From Clostridia bacterium (lineage in GTDB: Bacteria; Bacillota; Clostridia; Oscillospirales; Acutalibacteraceae), in NCBI GenBank assembly GCA_017450005.1, contig JAFSYM010000018.1, positions 1 through 34,916 of the forward strand: DNA of 34,916 nucleotides. Direction: 5' to 3'. Shown one piece after another: positions 7,677 through 15,935 of the stretch. The translations under genes and the position numbers were made by a program. The notes beneath the pieces were generated by a model. That model saw only the letters and a program-made list of their open reading frames with translations. It was not told the origin of the DNA and did not search any database. The first letter of the stretch is position 1. Each line of letters begins with the position of its first letter.

Positions 7677-7706
7677 GACGGATTGCTTCGCTTCGCTCGC
7701 AATGAC
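7607..7706. repeat. Family A palindrome, copy 2
   Basis: It has the same arms and centre as the copy at 7191-7290, with small differences in the right arm. The stretch 7681-7733 recurs exactly at 8090-8142. Confidence 0.75.
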
Positions 7707-8089
7707 GCCGGGATTGATGCCGTGTAGGCGTAGGGGCGGCTATCAGCCGCCCGCTGTCCGGCATCGCACGGCAAATAGCGGGCGGCAGGCGTCCCTACGA
7801 TCGCACCGAAGTGCGCAGAGGCGGAACGCATGGCTGCGTTCCCTGCGCGACGTCGCCGTTATGTTTTCCGTAGGGAACGATGCCCACATCGTCCCGCGTG
7901 CGGATTCTATGCCGGTGCATTGCCGTTCGTAGGGGCGGATCGCATCCGCCCGCGATTCACGGCATAGCACAGTATAGTCCGGGCGGCAGGTTGCCGCCCC
8001 TACGAGGTCGTCTATTCCCGCTTAAGTTGTTGACATTGACCGGACACCCGCGCCCCCTGTTCTTGTCTGAACGACCTTCCAGGGATGCG

Positions 8090-8142
8090 GATTGCTTCGC
8101 TTCGCTCGCAATGACGCCGGGATTGATGCCGTGTAGGCGTAG
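8090..8142 (+). repeat. 53-bp repeat of 7681-7733
   Basis: It begins GATTGCTTCGCTTCGC and ends TGTAGGCGTAG, and is identical to 7681-7733. It contains only the right arm of the family A palindrome. Confidence 0.8.
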
Positions 8143-8276
8143 AGGCGGCAGGTTGCCGCCCCTGCGGCACCGCCGGGAATACGCAGGTGCGCAGCGCATA
8201 TATGCGTTCCCTGCGCGACGTCGCCGTTATGCTTTTCGGATTCCCTGCGAATGCGATCGGACGCGGAATACGCGCA

Positions 8277-8307
8277 TAAAGAAACGGGCGGCTTTTGGCC
8301 GCCCGTA
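8277..8307 (-). terminator. Terminator of the DUF6273 protein gene
   Basis: On the minus strand ACGGGCGGC pairs with GCCGCCCGT (8306-8298 with 8292-8284) around a 5-nt loop, followed by TTTCTTT. It lies 30 bp past the stop codon. Confidence 0.65.
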
Positions 8308-8336
8308 AAGGATGGGGATGTGTTGTGCGCAGGGGA

Positions 8337-11300
8337 TCAATACCAGATAAAGCCGAGCAGGAGGATGCGGATGAGCCACTGCCACCATGCATACTTGACG
8401 GTGACGCGGCAGGTGCATTCCGCCGTGTTGCCGGACACGTCTGCGGCGGTGACGGTGATTTCTGCCGTGCCTTTTTTCAGCGTTTTGACATTGCCGCTGT
8501 CGTCGACCGCGGCGACCTTCGGGTTTGAGGACGTAAAGGTCAGCGTGTACGCGATGCCGCTGTCCGCTGTGACGACCGGTTCGATTTTGCCGTCCTTTTT
8601 GTAGATCAGCGTCAGGTCGTTTGCCGTAACGGCGTGTAGCTTGCCGGCGGGCGTATCGGAGCTTGTGACGGTGCGCGTTTCAATGCCGGAGCCGAAGTCG
8701 CCGATGATCTCGACGAGCGCGTCGCCGCCCGTGCGCGGGACGTAGGTGAACGATACGGTGCTGCCGGAGGCGGTCTGCTGGTCGATGTACAGGGTAGTAT
8801 CCGGCGTCAGCGCTGCTGCGCCCGCCGTGCGCGCCAGAAGCACGTATTCGTTCCCCGCGACCGCGCCGCTGGCTGCGGCCGTGCAGGTCTGTCCCGCCTG
8901 CAAATGCATGGTTGCGGCAGCCTGTGCCGAGACGCGCGGGACGGCAGGCGTTTCCGTCTGGGCTTTTATCGCTTTTATCACTTGCGGGTTCAGGCAAATG
9001 GCAGGTCTAATGCCATGAAGGCAATCGGTTTCATAGTCGTTATAGTCGTTATATGTTGCCGCTTTTCCGGGAGCGCAGACACCGCATATACACTCCGATC
9101 GATCACCTGGCGAGCGTAAAATCCAGCCTGTACTACCATTGTATAGCGACATTGTAAATAATCCTTGACACTTTGCATAATCGCTGGGTTTTGCCTGCCG
9201 TGCGGGATCCTCTTGTCTCCAATCGGAAGAAAACCCGTATGCAGGATTCACTGCATCATTCCAAGACAGCAGAAACACTTTGTCTGTTGTAGGCATACTG
9301 TCATAAGCAGATAAAGCCGGATTATATGCACGGTTGTCCAGCAGTGTCGGGACGATCTTTTCGGTTTGTTCCACTGTAAATGCCGTATTGTAAAAATCTG
9401 CGTTCAGCCAGTGACGCAGAGAACTTTTGGCATAATTGTTGGGATAATGTGTTTTGGCTGCGTTGCCCCAATAGATATCATTTCCATTTTCATCCAAGAA
9501 CACCCGGGTTTCACCATCGTCGTCAAGGTAGGTGGCGTAGAGAATGAAGTTGTGGTATGGCTGGTTGTCGATGATGGTTTCGCACAGCACCAACCCCGCT
9601 GCTGCGTCGAGCACGCGCCATTGTAAAGGCTCGTATTTGAACCAGTACTTTTGGTTGGGATAATAACCGTTCATTTTTTGCACAGGCCAATCCGGATCAG
9701 GAACCAGTTCATAGCATATACGGTCCGGGCGATAGTATGAAAACGTCACGCCACGGTATCTCTGTCCACTGTAGGTTATATCACAGTACTGCATATAATC
9801 TGCTGCACTCATACGACCGTTCGCGATACTCGACCAGCCTGAACCGCTGCCGTACGAGCCAATATAATACCCGTACGAAACCCACTCCTGCGGCTGGGCA
9901 TTCAGCGCAGCGATCAGATCGGGATCCTTGACCTCGGACTGCGGATAACTGCCGAATTCAATTAAACCGGTTTCTTCCAGCTCCACCTCGATCTGCACTT
10001 GTGCGGTGGTGCCGTTGACGATGTAATCCTCTTTCTCTTTGTCAAAGTACACATGGATTTCTTTTGTATAGGCTTCCTTATATCCGCTGGCGGTGACCTT
10101 CGGGATATACGCGACGTCGGCGATCGGAAAATAGTACGTCGCCCAGCCGCCCGCGTCGGTGGCCACGTCCGCGGAGCCGTTGTTGTATGTGATCGCTGCT
10201 TCTTCCGTCACGCCGGTATGGATGACCGCGCCCGCAATGCCGGAGGCGGTGTCTTTCTTTTTGACCCAGAAATCGACGCGCACGAGCCGGTGCGGACACG
10301 TGCCCCAGTCGAACTCGTCGAATGCGAGCGAGCAGTAGAAGTCACCGACGTGCCAGCGGAAGGGCGGGATATTGCCGGACTTGACCCTCTCCAGCGGCGT
10401 TTTTTCGGCAAAGATCAGCTTGGCGCCGACACTGCATATGACCGTGAAGTCGCCGTCGACGCATCGGTCGCCGCAGGCGTGACGGACGCGCGTGTCCTCT
10501 TCCGGCGACAGCAGGCGCATCTTGCCCTCGACTTCCAGATCGACCTCGCCCGAAAGCTCCAGTCTCAGAAGCCGCTCATGCAGCAGCGCGGCATAGGGCT
10601 GCAGAATGATGCCGACAGATGCTTTGCCGTCCAGCTCGATGCCGCTGAACGTCGGAACGTCGGCGCCGCTTGTGTTGATGAATCCGGTACCGGGCGTATA
10701 CATAAACCCTACCGCGAAATCGAATGACGCGTCCACATGACATTCCGCGCTCATCTTGAACACAAAGATCGGCTTGATCCCAATCACAACGCCGACCTCG
10801 GTCATTGCCCGGAACTGCGCCAGCTGTTTCTGCACCGACACCGATCCGCTGATTGTCAGCTCCGCCGACAGGTTCATATCCAGCAGAAACGCGACCTTTT
10901 CCACGTTCAGAATACCGGCAAAGAACAACTGAAAATGTGCAAGCGCCGTAAATTTGAGCAGGCCGTCTATCCCGTCTTCTTTGACCTTGAACGGCTTGAC
11001 CCACGGCTTGGCGGCAAAGTCGACGCTCGGCAGTTTGCGCGGCGCTTTCTTCGCGCCGCCGTTTTCATCATCCAGCAGCGTCACGCCCGCGTCCATGTCG
11101 GATGTGTCCGCCTCGAAGTCGCAGCCGTCCGTGGTTGTGTCGATGTGTACGAAGCTGAACGCTTCCTCCATCCCGACAGGCTCGCCCGTGACCGTAGCCG
11201 TGCCGTCCGGCGCGACCGTGACGGAAGATACACGCAGAATCACAACATTTTCCATCCCGGCGTCATTGTAGTAGAACAGGTCGCCCGCCGTAAGACCGGT

Positions 11301-11969
11301 GATCGCGGCAGTGGCGCCGCCGAACGTATACACGTTCCGGTCATAATCCGCCGTCAGCAGCTTGTCCTTCGTGCCGTTCGGCGCGGCGCGGTGCGCATCG
11401 TCCGAGAGCACGAGAAAGTTGGACGCCTTGTCCGCGTCCAGGTTGACGACCTTGTCCGCGTCGAAGTCGTCCGTATCTTTGGCGAAAAATTCTTGATATG
11501 CCGTCGTCAGATCGAGGAACGTATAGCTTTTGCACAGCGCCTGATGCTTTTCGCCGAGCAGAAACGCCTTGATGACGATGCTGTCCGCAGTAAGGTCGGC
11601 CAGTGTCAGCGTCGCTTCGCCCGCGTGTGCGTCCACGGCCTGCACCGCCGAGCAGAGCATCCGCATCGTGCTCTCGTCGTATGCGGCGGCAACGACGTCG
11701 CATGCCGCCTCGTTCTGGAAAACGACCGTGACGCTGCTGCCCTGTACCGAGACGTCGCGGATCAGGTACGGCTCGTTCGGGTCGGCCTCGGCGCCGTCCA
11801 GCGCGTCGGCGAGGATTGTGCCGAGCGCGTTCGCGCCGGAGACGGTGTAGTCGGTCTGACAGTGTGCTGCATCCGCTGCGCTTTCGCGGGCAAAAGCCGC
11901 GGCTGCGCTGCCGAACGCCATGAGGACGACCAGCAGCAGGGAAAGGGTACGCTTGAGTGCCTTTTGCAT
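8337..11969 (-). CDS. Large secreted protein with DUF6273 and Big_2 domains
   Basis: The 1210-residue protein starts with a Sec signal peptide (MQKALKRTLSLLLVVLMAFG, cleavage near AFA). Residues 35-660 have no domain I recognise and are beta-rich. Residues about 669-995 read as DUF6273: FGSYPQSEV, then YWFKYEPLQWRVLD, RHWLNADFYNTAF, VFLLSWNDA, GWILRSPG and IRPAICLN. Residues about 1108-1190 resemble a bacterial Ig-like Big_2 domain (FTSSNPKVAAVDDSGNVK..GTAEITVTA). The last 16 residues are WWQWLIRILLLGFIWY, a hydrophobic tail right at the end with no LPXTG motif. It is likely exported and attached by this tail. AAGGAGG 8 nt upstream fixes the start. The long leader looks regulatory. Confidence 0.85.
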   Translation of the reverse strand: MQKALKRTLSLLLVVLMAFGSAAAAFARESAADAAHCQTDYTVSGANALGTILADALDGAEADPNEPYLIRDVSVQGSSVTVVFQNEAACDVVAAAYDESTMRMLCSAVQAVDAHAGEATLTLADLTADSIVIKAFLLGEKHQALCKSYTFLDLTTAYQEFFAKDTDDFDADKVVNLDADKASNFLVLSDDAHRAAPNGTKDKLLTADYDRNVYTFGGATAAITGLTAGDLFYYNDAGMENVVILRVSSVTVAPDGTATVTGEPVGMEEAFSFVHIDTTTDGCDFEADTSDMDAGVTLLDDENGGAKKAPRKLPSVDFAAKPWVKPFKVKEDGIDGLLKFTALAHFQLFFAGILNVEKVAFLLDMNLSAELTISGSVSVQKQLAQFRAMTEVGVVIGIKPIFVFKMSAECHVDASFDFAVGFMYTPGTGFINTSGADVPTFSGIELDGKASVGIILQPYAALLHERLLRLELSGEVDLEVEGKMRLLSPEEDTRVRHACGDRCVDGDFTVICSVGAKLIFAEKTPLERVKSGNIPPFRWHVGDFYCSLAFDEFDWGTCPHRLVRVDFWVKKKDTASGIAGAVIHTGVTEEAAITYNNGSADVATDAGGWATYYFPIADVAYIPKVTASGYKEAYTKEIHVYFDKEKEDYIVNGTTAQVQIEVELEETGLIEFGSYPQSEVKDPDLIAALNAQPQEWVSYGYYIGSYGSGSGWSSIANGRMSAADYMQYCDITYSGQRYRGVTFSYYRPDRICYELVPDPDWPVQKMNGYYPNQKYWFKYEPLQWRVLDAAAGLVLCETIIDNQPYHNFILYATYLDDDGETRVFLDENGNDIYWGNAAKTHYPNNYAKSSLRHWLNADFYNTAFTVEQTEKIVPTLLDNRAYNPALSAYDSMPTTDKVFLLSWNDAVNPAYGFSSDWRQEDPARQAKPSDYAKCQGLFTMSLYNGSTGWILRSPGDRSECICGVCAPGKAATYNDYNDYETDCLHGIRPAICLNPQVIKAIKAQTETPAVPRVSAQAAATMHLQAGQTCTAAASGAVAGNEYVLLARTAGAAALTPDTTLYIDQQTASGSTVSFTYVPRTGGDALVEIIGDFGSGIETRTVTSSDTPAGKLHAVTANDLTLIYKKDGKIEPVVTADSGIAYTLTFTSSNPKVAAVDDSGNVKTLKKGTAEITVTAADVSGNTAECTCRVTVKYAWWQWLIRILLLGFIWY

Positions 11970-11984
11970 GTGTACTGCCTCCTT

Positions 11985-12023
11985 AAAATAAAAAAGTGTG
12001 TGACCTCAACCGAAGCCACACAC
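11985..12023 (-). terminator. Intrinsic terminator in the 5' leader (attenuator)
   Basis: Read on the minus strand, GTGTGTGGCTT (12023-12013) pairs with GAGGTCACACAC-type sequence (12007-11996) in an 11-bp stem, followed by TTTTTTATTTT. The U tract touches the ribosome binding site AAGGAGG (11984-11978) of the DUF6273 gene. This is the arrangement of a premature terminator controlling the downstream gene. Confidence 0.75.
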
Positions 12024-12045
12024 CGAAAAATGCACAGCTCCGATT

Positions 12046-12190
12046 GCTGCCACACAACCGCACAATTGACCTTGCTCCAAACGTCACAAGTAGTATGCGA
12101 AAACAGAGCCTGCATTTTTGCCGGAAAGCAAAAATGCACACTGCAATGGCGTTTGAAGAAAAGCCGTCAATTATTCGGTTATGTGGCTGC
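12046..12190 (-). ncRNA. Candidate riboswitch-like or 6S-like leader RNA
   Basis: On the minus strand 12190-12166 pairs with 12070-12046 in a nearly continuous 25-nt helix with only two mismatches. A 9-bp stem follows (12158-12150 with 12083-12075), then a large asymmetric bubble and an apical hairpin with an exact 11-bp stem, TGCATTTTTGC/GCAAAAATGCA (12138-12111). Strands in the 3' part duplicate strands used in these helices, so alternative pairings are possible. I do not recognise a known riboswitch class. The long-hairpin-with-bubble shape also resembles 6S RNA. Confidence 0.5.
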
Positions 12191-12193
12191 TTC

Positions 12194-12222
12194 ATTATAG
12201 CATGGTACAATTTGGGATGCAA
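12194..12222 (-). promoter_or_regulatory. Promoter of the structured leader and DUF6273 gene
   Basis: On the minus strand TTGCAT (12222-12217), a 17-bp spacer and TATAAT (12199-12194) are clear. The predicted start near 12187 falls at the foot of the long-range helix, giving a leader of about 218 nt. Confidence 0.8.
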
Positions 12223-12252
12223 CACCATTTTATTATTTTTTTATTTTAGGTA

Positions 12253-12281
12253 TAGCCAAACCGCAGAAAATGAGATATAAT
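12253..12281 (+). promoter_or_regulatory. Promoter of the ABC transporter cluster
   Basis: TAGCCA (12253-12258), a 17-bp spacer and TATAAT (12276-12281) lie 31 bp before the ATG. The promoter is divergent from the one at 12194-12222. Confidence 0.55.
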
Positions 12282-12312
12282 ATAAAATAAGCCGTAAAAT
12301 GGGGTGAAGAGA

Positions 12313-14082
12313 ATGGCAAAACGGCCCAGAGAAACAATGCAGAAGAACCGTGCGCTGCTGCATCGGTTTTTACCGTATTTGCGCGCGGAGCGCAAGACGA
12401 TGGCGATCGACCTTTTCTGCGCGTCGCTGACGACGGTATGCGAGATCGTGCTGCCGCTGATCGTGCGCCGCATTACCAACGCCGAAGTGCTCACGTCCGG
12501 CGGACTTACGACAAAGCTGATCCTCAGTGCGGTTGCGCTGTATATTGTGCTGCGCGTAGTGGATGCGGTCGCGGCATATTTCATGGCGACGCAGGGACAC
12601 TATATGGGTACGCGCATCGAAACGCGTATGCGCAACGACCTGTTCCGGCATCTGCAAAAGCTGTCCTTTTCCTACTACGACAACAATAAGATCGGCCAGC
12701 TCATGTCGCGCCTGACGTCTGACCTGTTCGACGTGACGGAGTTCGCGCACCACATGCCGGAGGAAGTGTTTATCACGACCATCAAGATTGCGGCGTGTCT
12801 GGCGATCTTCGTCTCAATGAACGGGCTGCTGGCTGTAATCATCTTTGCCTTTATGCCGTTCATGTTCCTGTTCACGCGGCGGGATCGCCGGCGCATGCGC
12901 GAGGCGTTCAAGGCGTCGCGTCACCGCGTGGGTGAAATCAACGCCCAGACCGAAAACAGCCTTTTGGGCATCCGCGTCGTCAAGTCCTTTGCCAAAGAGG
13001 ACTACGAGGTCGACAAATTCCTGGAGGGTTCGGGGCAGTATTTCGACATCAAACGCGACAGCTATCACTACATGGGCAGGTTCCAGACGACGTCGCGTCT
13101 GTTCGACGGCGGACTGTACATCCTGTGTGTGGCGGTCGGCGCGTTCTTTATGAAAGCGGGCAAGACGACGGTGGGCGATTTCACCGCGCTGCTGATGATG
13201 GTGACGACGCTGATCGGCTCTGTCCGGCGGCTGATCGACTTCAGCGAGCAGTTCAACCGGGGACTGACCGGTATCGAGCGCTTTGCCGAGGTGATGGACG
13301 TGGCAGGCGAGCCGGGCTGCGACGGCGAGGGAATCGACCCCGGCAGGATCGAGGGCGATATCGAGTTCCGCGACGTGTCCTTCACCTATGCGGGCACGGA
13401 CAAGCCCGTGTTTGAGCACCTGAATCTGCACATACATCGCGGCGAGAGCGTGGCGATCGTCGGCCCTTCCGGCGGCGGCAAGACGACGATCTGCAATCTG
13501 ATTCCCCGATTCTATACGCGCACGACCGGCGATATTCTGCTGGACGGGCGCAGCATCTATGACCTGAGCCTGCGTGCGCTGCGGCAGGGCATCGGCATCG
13601 TGCAGCAGGACGTGTACCTGTTTTCCGGCACCATCCGGGAAAACATCTGCTACGGCAGACCGGACGCGACCGACGACGAAATCCGCGCTGCGGCCGAACG
13701 TGCAGGTGCGGCGGAGTTTATCGCACAGATGCCGGACGGATACGATACATATATCGGTGAACGCGGTGTGAAGCTGTCCGGCGGACAGAAGCAGCGCATC
13801 TCCATCGCGCGCGTGTTTCTCAAGGATCCGCCCGTGCTCATTCTGGACGAGGCGACAAGCGCGCTCGACAACGAGAGTGAGCGTCTGGTGCAGCAGTCGC
13901 TGGAGGCGCTTATGCGCGGACGCACGACGCTGACGATTGCGCACCGTCTGACGACGATCCGGAACGCAACGGAAATTCTGGTGCTGACCGAAGACGGCAT
14001 CGTCGAGCAGGGCACTCACCGCGAACTGATCGAAAAAGGCGGCCTGTACAGCGAGCTGTATTCGCTGTACGCGACGCTGTGA
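12313..14082 (+). CDS. ABC exporter, fused membrane and ATP-binding domains
   Basis: The protein of about 589 residues is a half-transporter of the type that works as a dimer. Residues 10-320 hold six predicted membrane helices of the exporter fold, including the SYYDNNKIGQLMSRLTSD coupling region. The nucleotide-binding domain has Walker A GPSGGGKTT near residue 384, the Q-loop in GIVQQDVYLF, the signature LSGGQKQR near 489, Walker B LILDEATSALD near 510 and the switch His in AHRL. The substrate cannot be told from the sequence; such proteins export lipids, drugs or peptides. I prefer ATG 12313, with GGGGTGA 5 nt upstream, over the GTG at 12304. It is the first gene of the seven-gene run. 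Confidence 0.9.
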   Translation: MAKRPRETMQKNRALLHRFLPYLRAERKTMAIDLFCASLTTVCEIVLPLIVRRITNAEVLTSGGLTTKLILSAVALYIVLRVVDAVAAYFMATQGHYMGTRIETRMRNDLFRHLQKLSFSYYDNNKIGQLMSRLTSDLFDVTEFAHHMPEEVFITTIKIAACLAIFVSMNGLLAVIIFAFMPFMFLFTRRDRRRMREAFKASRHRVGEINAQTENSLLGIRVVKSFAKEDYEVDKFLEGSGQYFDIKRDSYHYMGRFQTTSRLFDGGLYILCVAVGAFFMKAGKTTVGDFTALLMMVTTLIGSVRRLIDFSEQFNRGLTGIERFAEVMDVAGEPGCDGEGIDPGRIEGDIEFRDVSFTYAGTDKPVFEHLNLHIHRGESVAIVGPSGGGKTTICNLIPRFYTRTTGDILLDGRSIYDLSLRALRQGIGIVQQDVYLFSGTIRENICYGRPDATDDEIRAAAERAGAAEFIAQMPDGYDTYIGERGVKLSGGQKQRISIARVFLKDPPVLILDEATSALDNESERLVQQSLEALMRGRTTLTIAHRLTTIRNATEILVLTEDGIVEQGTHRELIEKGGLYSELYSLYATL

Positions 14083-14126
14083 TCTCTAATAAAGAAACAA
14101 ATTCCAAAGAGGAGGTACCCATACAA

Positions 14127-15419
14127 ATGCAGTACAAAATGAAACTGACCCCCGAAGAGGAAGGCATTCTGAACGGTTCGCAGGGCGAGGTTATGGCGAA
14201 GGTCATGAAAACCCTGGTGCTGTACGGCGATGCATTCGGCGCAGAACGTTTCGTGCCCGTGGTCGGCAAGGGACATCTGGTGACGAGCTTTGGTCTGTCG
14301 GTGCTTCAGCCGGTCTTTGACATCATGGACGAGCTGATCGGCGCCGGACTGAAGGTCGAGGAATCCTTTACGGCCGATCCGAGACCGATCGACTATGCCA
14401 ATGTCAAGTGCAACCTGATCGAAAAGCTCATCTTCAACAAAATGATGTATGGCGCGCAGGATCCCTATGAGGCGCAGCTGCACAAGCTCGGCCTCAAGGG
14501 CGACGACGCGTTCACCTGCGCGAGCTATCTCAGTGAGGTCGGCAACGTGCCGGGGAAGGGCGATATTCTCTCCTGGGCGGAATCTTCCGCCGTGGTATAC
14601 GCCAACTCCGTGCTCGGCGCGCGCTGCAACCGCAACTCCGGCATCATCGAGCTGTTCGGCTCCATCCTCGGCAAGGTGCCGGAATTCGATCTGCTGACCG
14701 ACGAGGGCAGAAAAGCCAAGTGGATCATCGAAGTCAAGACGACCAAGAAACCCGAGGCGCAGATTCTCGGTTCCGCCATCGGCATGAAGGTCATGGAGGA
14801 TGTACCGTTCATCAAGGGTCTGGATCAGTGGATCGGTACCGAACTGAACGAAGCCACCAAGGGCTACCTCAAGGATATGGGCGCGGCGACGGCGTCCAAC
14901 GGCGCGGTCGGTCTGTACCACGTCGAGAACCTGACGCCCGAGGCGGTCGAGCTGGGCGATGCGCTCATCCGCGAGGACGCCAAGGTTTACGTGATCGACG
15001 ACGCCGAACTCCAGCGCGTCAAAAATGGCTATCCCAACATTTGGAAGGACCCGAACGCCAAGCCCGAACGCGTGTTCATCGGCTGCCCGCATCTGACCTT
15101 TACACAGCTGGGCGAATGGGCCGACCGTTTTGAGGCGGAGCTGAAGGCACAGGGCAAGACGAAGGTCGCGCTCAACGTCGTGATGACCGCGGCGCCCGGT
15201 GTGCTCGCGCACTTCAAGCAGGACAACAAGGCCGGTTATGACAAGCTGATCGCCGCCGGCATCAAACTGACGAGCATCTGCCCGCTGATGTACATGAACA
15301 ATCCTCTGTGCGGCAAAAAGGCCGTTGTGACCAACTCCAACAAGCTGCGCACCTACACAACCGCCCGGTACTTCACCGACGCGGAGATCACTACCATCGC
15401 TGTGAAGGGAGAAATTTGA
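14127..15419 (+). CDS. Aconitase X-type dehydratase, large (catalytic) subunit
   Basis: The 430-residue protein belongs to the DUF521/AcnX catalytic family. Recognisable segments are KTLVLYGDAFGAERFVPV, TCASYLSEVGNVP with Cys131, SWAESSAVVYANSVLGAR at 149-166 followed by Cys167-Asn-Arg, FIGCPHLT near 320, and CPLMYMNNPLCG near the C-terminus. These Cys residues are candidates for the Fe-S cluster. Known members dehydrate cis-3-hydroxy-L-proline in bacteria or phosphomevalonate in archaea. Neither pathway is visible here, so the substrate is open. AGGAGG lies 11 nt before ATG 14127, which rules out the in-frame ATG at 14079 inside the previous gene. The small subunit follows after 2 nt. Confidence 0.9.
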   Translation: MQYKMKLTPEEEGILNGSQGEVMAKVMKTLVLYGDAFGAERFVPVVGKGHLVTSFGLSVLQPVFDIMDELIGAGLKVEESFTADPRPIDYANVKCNLIEKLIFNKMMYGAQDPYEAQLHKLGLKGDDAFTCASYLSEVGNVPGKGDILSWAESSAVVYANSVLGARCNRNSGIIELFGSILGKVPEFDLLTDEGRKAKWIIEVKTTKKPEAQILGSAIGMKVMEDVPFIKGLDQWIGTELNEATKGYLKDMGAATASNGAVGLYHVENLTPEAVELGDALIREDAKVYVIDDAELQRVKNGYPNIWKDPNAKPERVFIGCPHLTFTQLGEWADRFEAELKAQGKTKVALNVVMTAAPGVLAHFKQDNKAGYDKLIAAGIKLTSICPLMYMNNPLCGKKAVVTNSNKLRTYTTARYFTDAEITTIAVKGEI

Positions 15420-15421
15420 CC

Positions 15422-15871
15422 ATGAGCAAGGTATTTAAAGGCCGTCCCGTCGTAGCGGGAACAATTCAAGGCAAAGAAGCCGTCGTATCGCATCAGGGCG
15501 TCAACACACTCGCATCCTTCCAGAAGAGCGCCCTCTTTAAGAAAAAGCAGGTCATCTGTTCTGACCAGAACAACCCGGATCTGTATCAGAAAAACCTGAC
15601 AGACAAGGTTATCTGCCTGCCCAAGACCATCGGTTCCACCACCGGCGGCATGGTGCTGTATTCTGTGTGCGCCATGGGCATCGCGCCGTGCGCCATGCTC
15701 TTTTCCGAGCCGATCGACTCGCTTGCGGCCGCGGGCGTCATCCTCTCGGACGTGTGGGTCAAGGATAAGACCATCGTGGCTGTGGATAACCTCGGCGATG
15801 CATTTCTGGATTACGTCAAGGACGGTATGAAGATCACCGTGGATGAGGACGGTACGGTTACCGTAGACTGA
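15422..15871 (+). CDS. Aconitase X-type dehydratase, small (swivel) subunit
   Basis: The 149-residue protein is a DUF126/AcnX swivelling-domain protein. It opens with FKGRPVVAGTIQGKEAVVSH, as in the family. The loop TIGSTTGGMVLY around Ser72 corresponds to the active-site Ser loop, and it closes with a beta-rich tail (DYVKDGMKITVDEDGTVTV). It should dock on the large subunit encoded 2 nt upstream to complete the active site; in many organisms the two are fused. The start at 15422 follows GGGAG in the end of the upstream gene, so translation is probably coupled. A GGGATCGG/CCGATCCC hairpin (15893-15920) lies downstream. Confidence 0.9.
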   Translation: MSKVFKGRPVVAGTIQGKEAVVSHQGVNTLASFQKSALFKKKQVICSDQNNPDLYQKNLTDKVICLPKTIGSTTGGMVLYSVCAMGIAPCAMLFSEPIDSLAAAGVILSDVWVKDKTIVAVDNLGDAFLDYVKDGMKITVDEDGTVTVD

Positions 15872-15892
15872 GACGGGACAATGAAATATGAC

Positions 15893-15920
15893 GGGATCGG
15901 TCGTTCCGGCGGCCGATCCC
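15893..15920 (+). other. 8-bp hairpin before the GtrA-like gene
   Basis: GGGATCGG (15893-15900) and CCGATCCC (15913-15920) are exact reverse complements with a 12-nt loop. No U tract follows, so it is more likely an mRNA processing or stability element than a terminator. It ends just before the Shine-Dalgarno GGAG of the next gene. Confidence 0.5.
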
Positions 15921-15935
15921 ATCGGAGTGTTGAAT

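Larger units (their letters stand above)
6807..8336. repeat. 1.5-kb repeat-only intergenic island
   Basis: No open frame here looks like a gene; all are built from repeat units. I see at least eight GTAGGG-type hairpin cassettes in both orientations (for example near 7062-7090, 7122-7142, 7312-7340, 7466-7495, 7732-7760, 7871-7900, 7929-7955 and 7978-8005). There are two near-identical family A palindromes, and a third unit with CGACGTCGCCG and TTTTCCGTAGGG near 7020, 7450, 7855 and 8215. The island separates two genes on the same strand and looks like a site of repeated insertion and duplication. Confidence 0.75.

Noticed and set aside
6940..7764. A 274-codon minus-strand open frame in the repeat island
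   Set aside because: Its product is an internally repeated translation of the palindromic repeats (for example HCERSEAI twice), with no start signals.
7012..8240. A CRISPR array in the repeat island
   Set aside because: The repeats are palindromic units of different types at irregular distances, in both orientations, without uniform spacers or cas genes.
12111..12138. The perfect 11-bp hairpin in the leader as a terminator
   Set aside because: The stem is AT-rich and is followed by GGCTCTG without a T tract. It fits better as the apical stem of the leader structure.
10737..12200. A 487-codon plus-strand open frame across the start of the DUF6273 gene and its leader
   Set aside because: It covers the terminator and the promoter of the opposite gene, and its product is Arg/His/Val-rich without any domain.
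14016..15212. A 398-codon minus-strand open frame opposite the aconitase X large subunit
   Set aside because: The plus-strand protein has conserved family motifs and a good ribosome binding site; the minus frame has neither.
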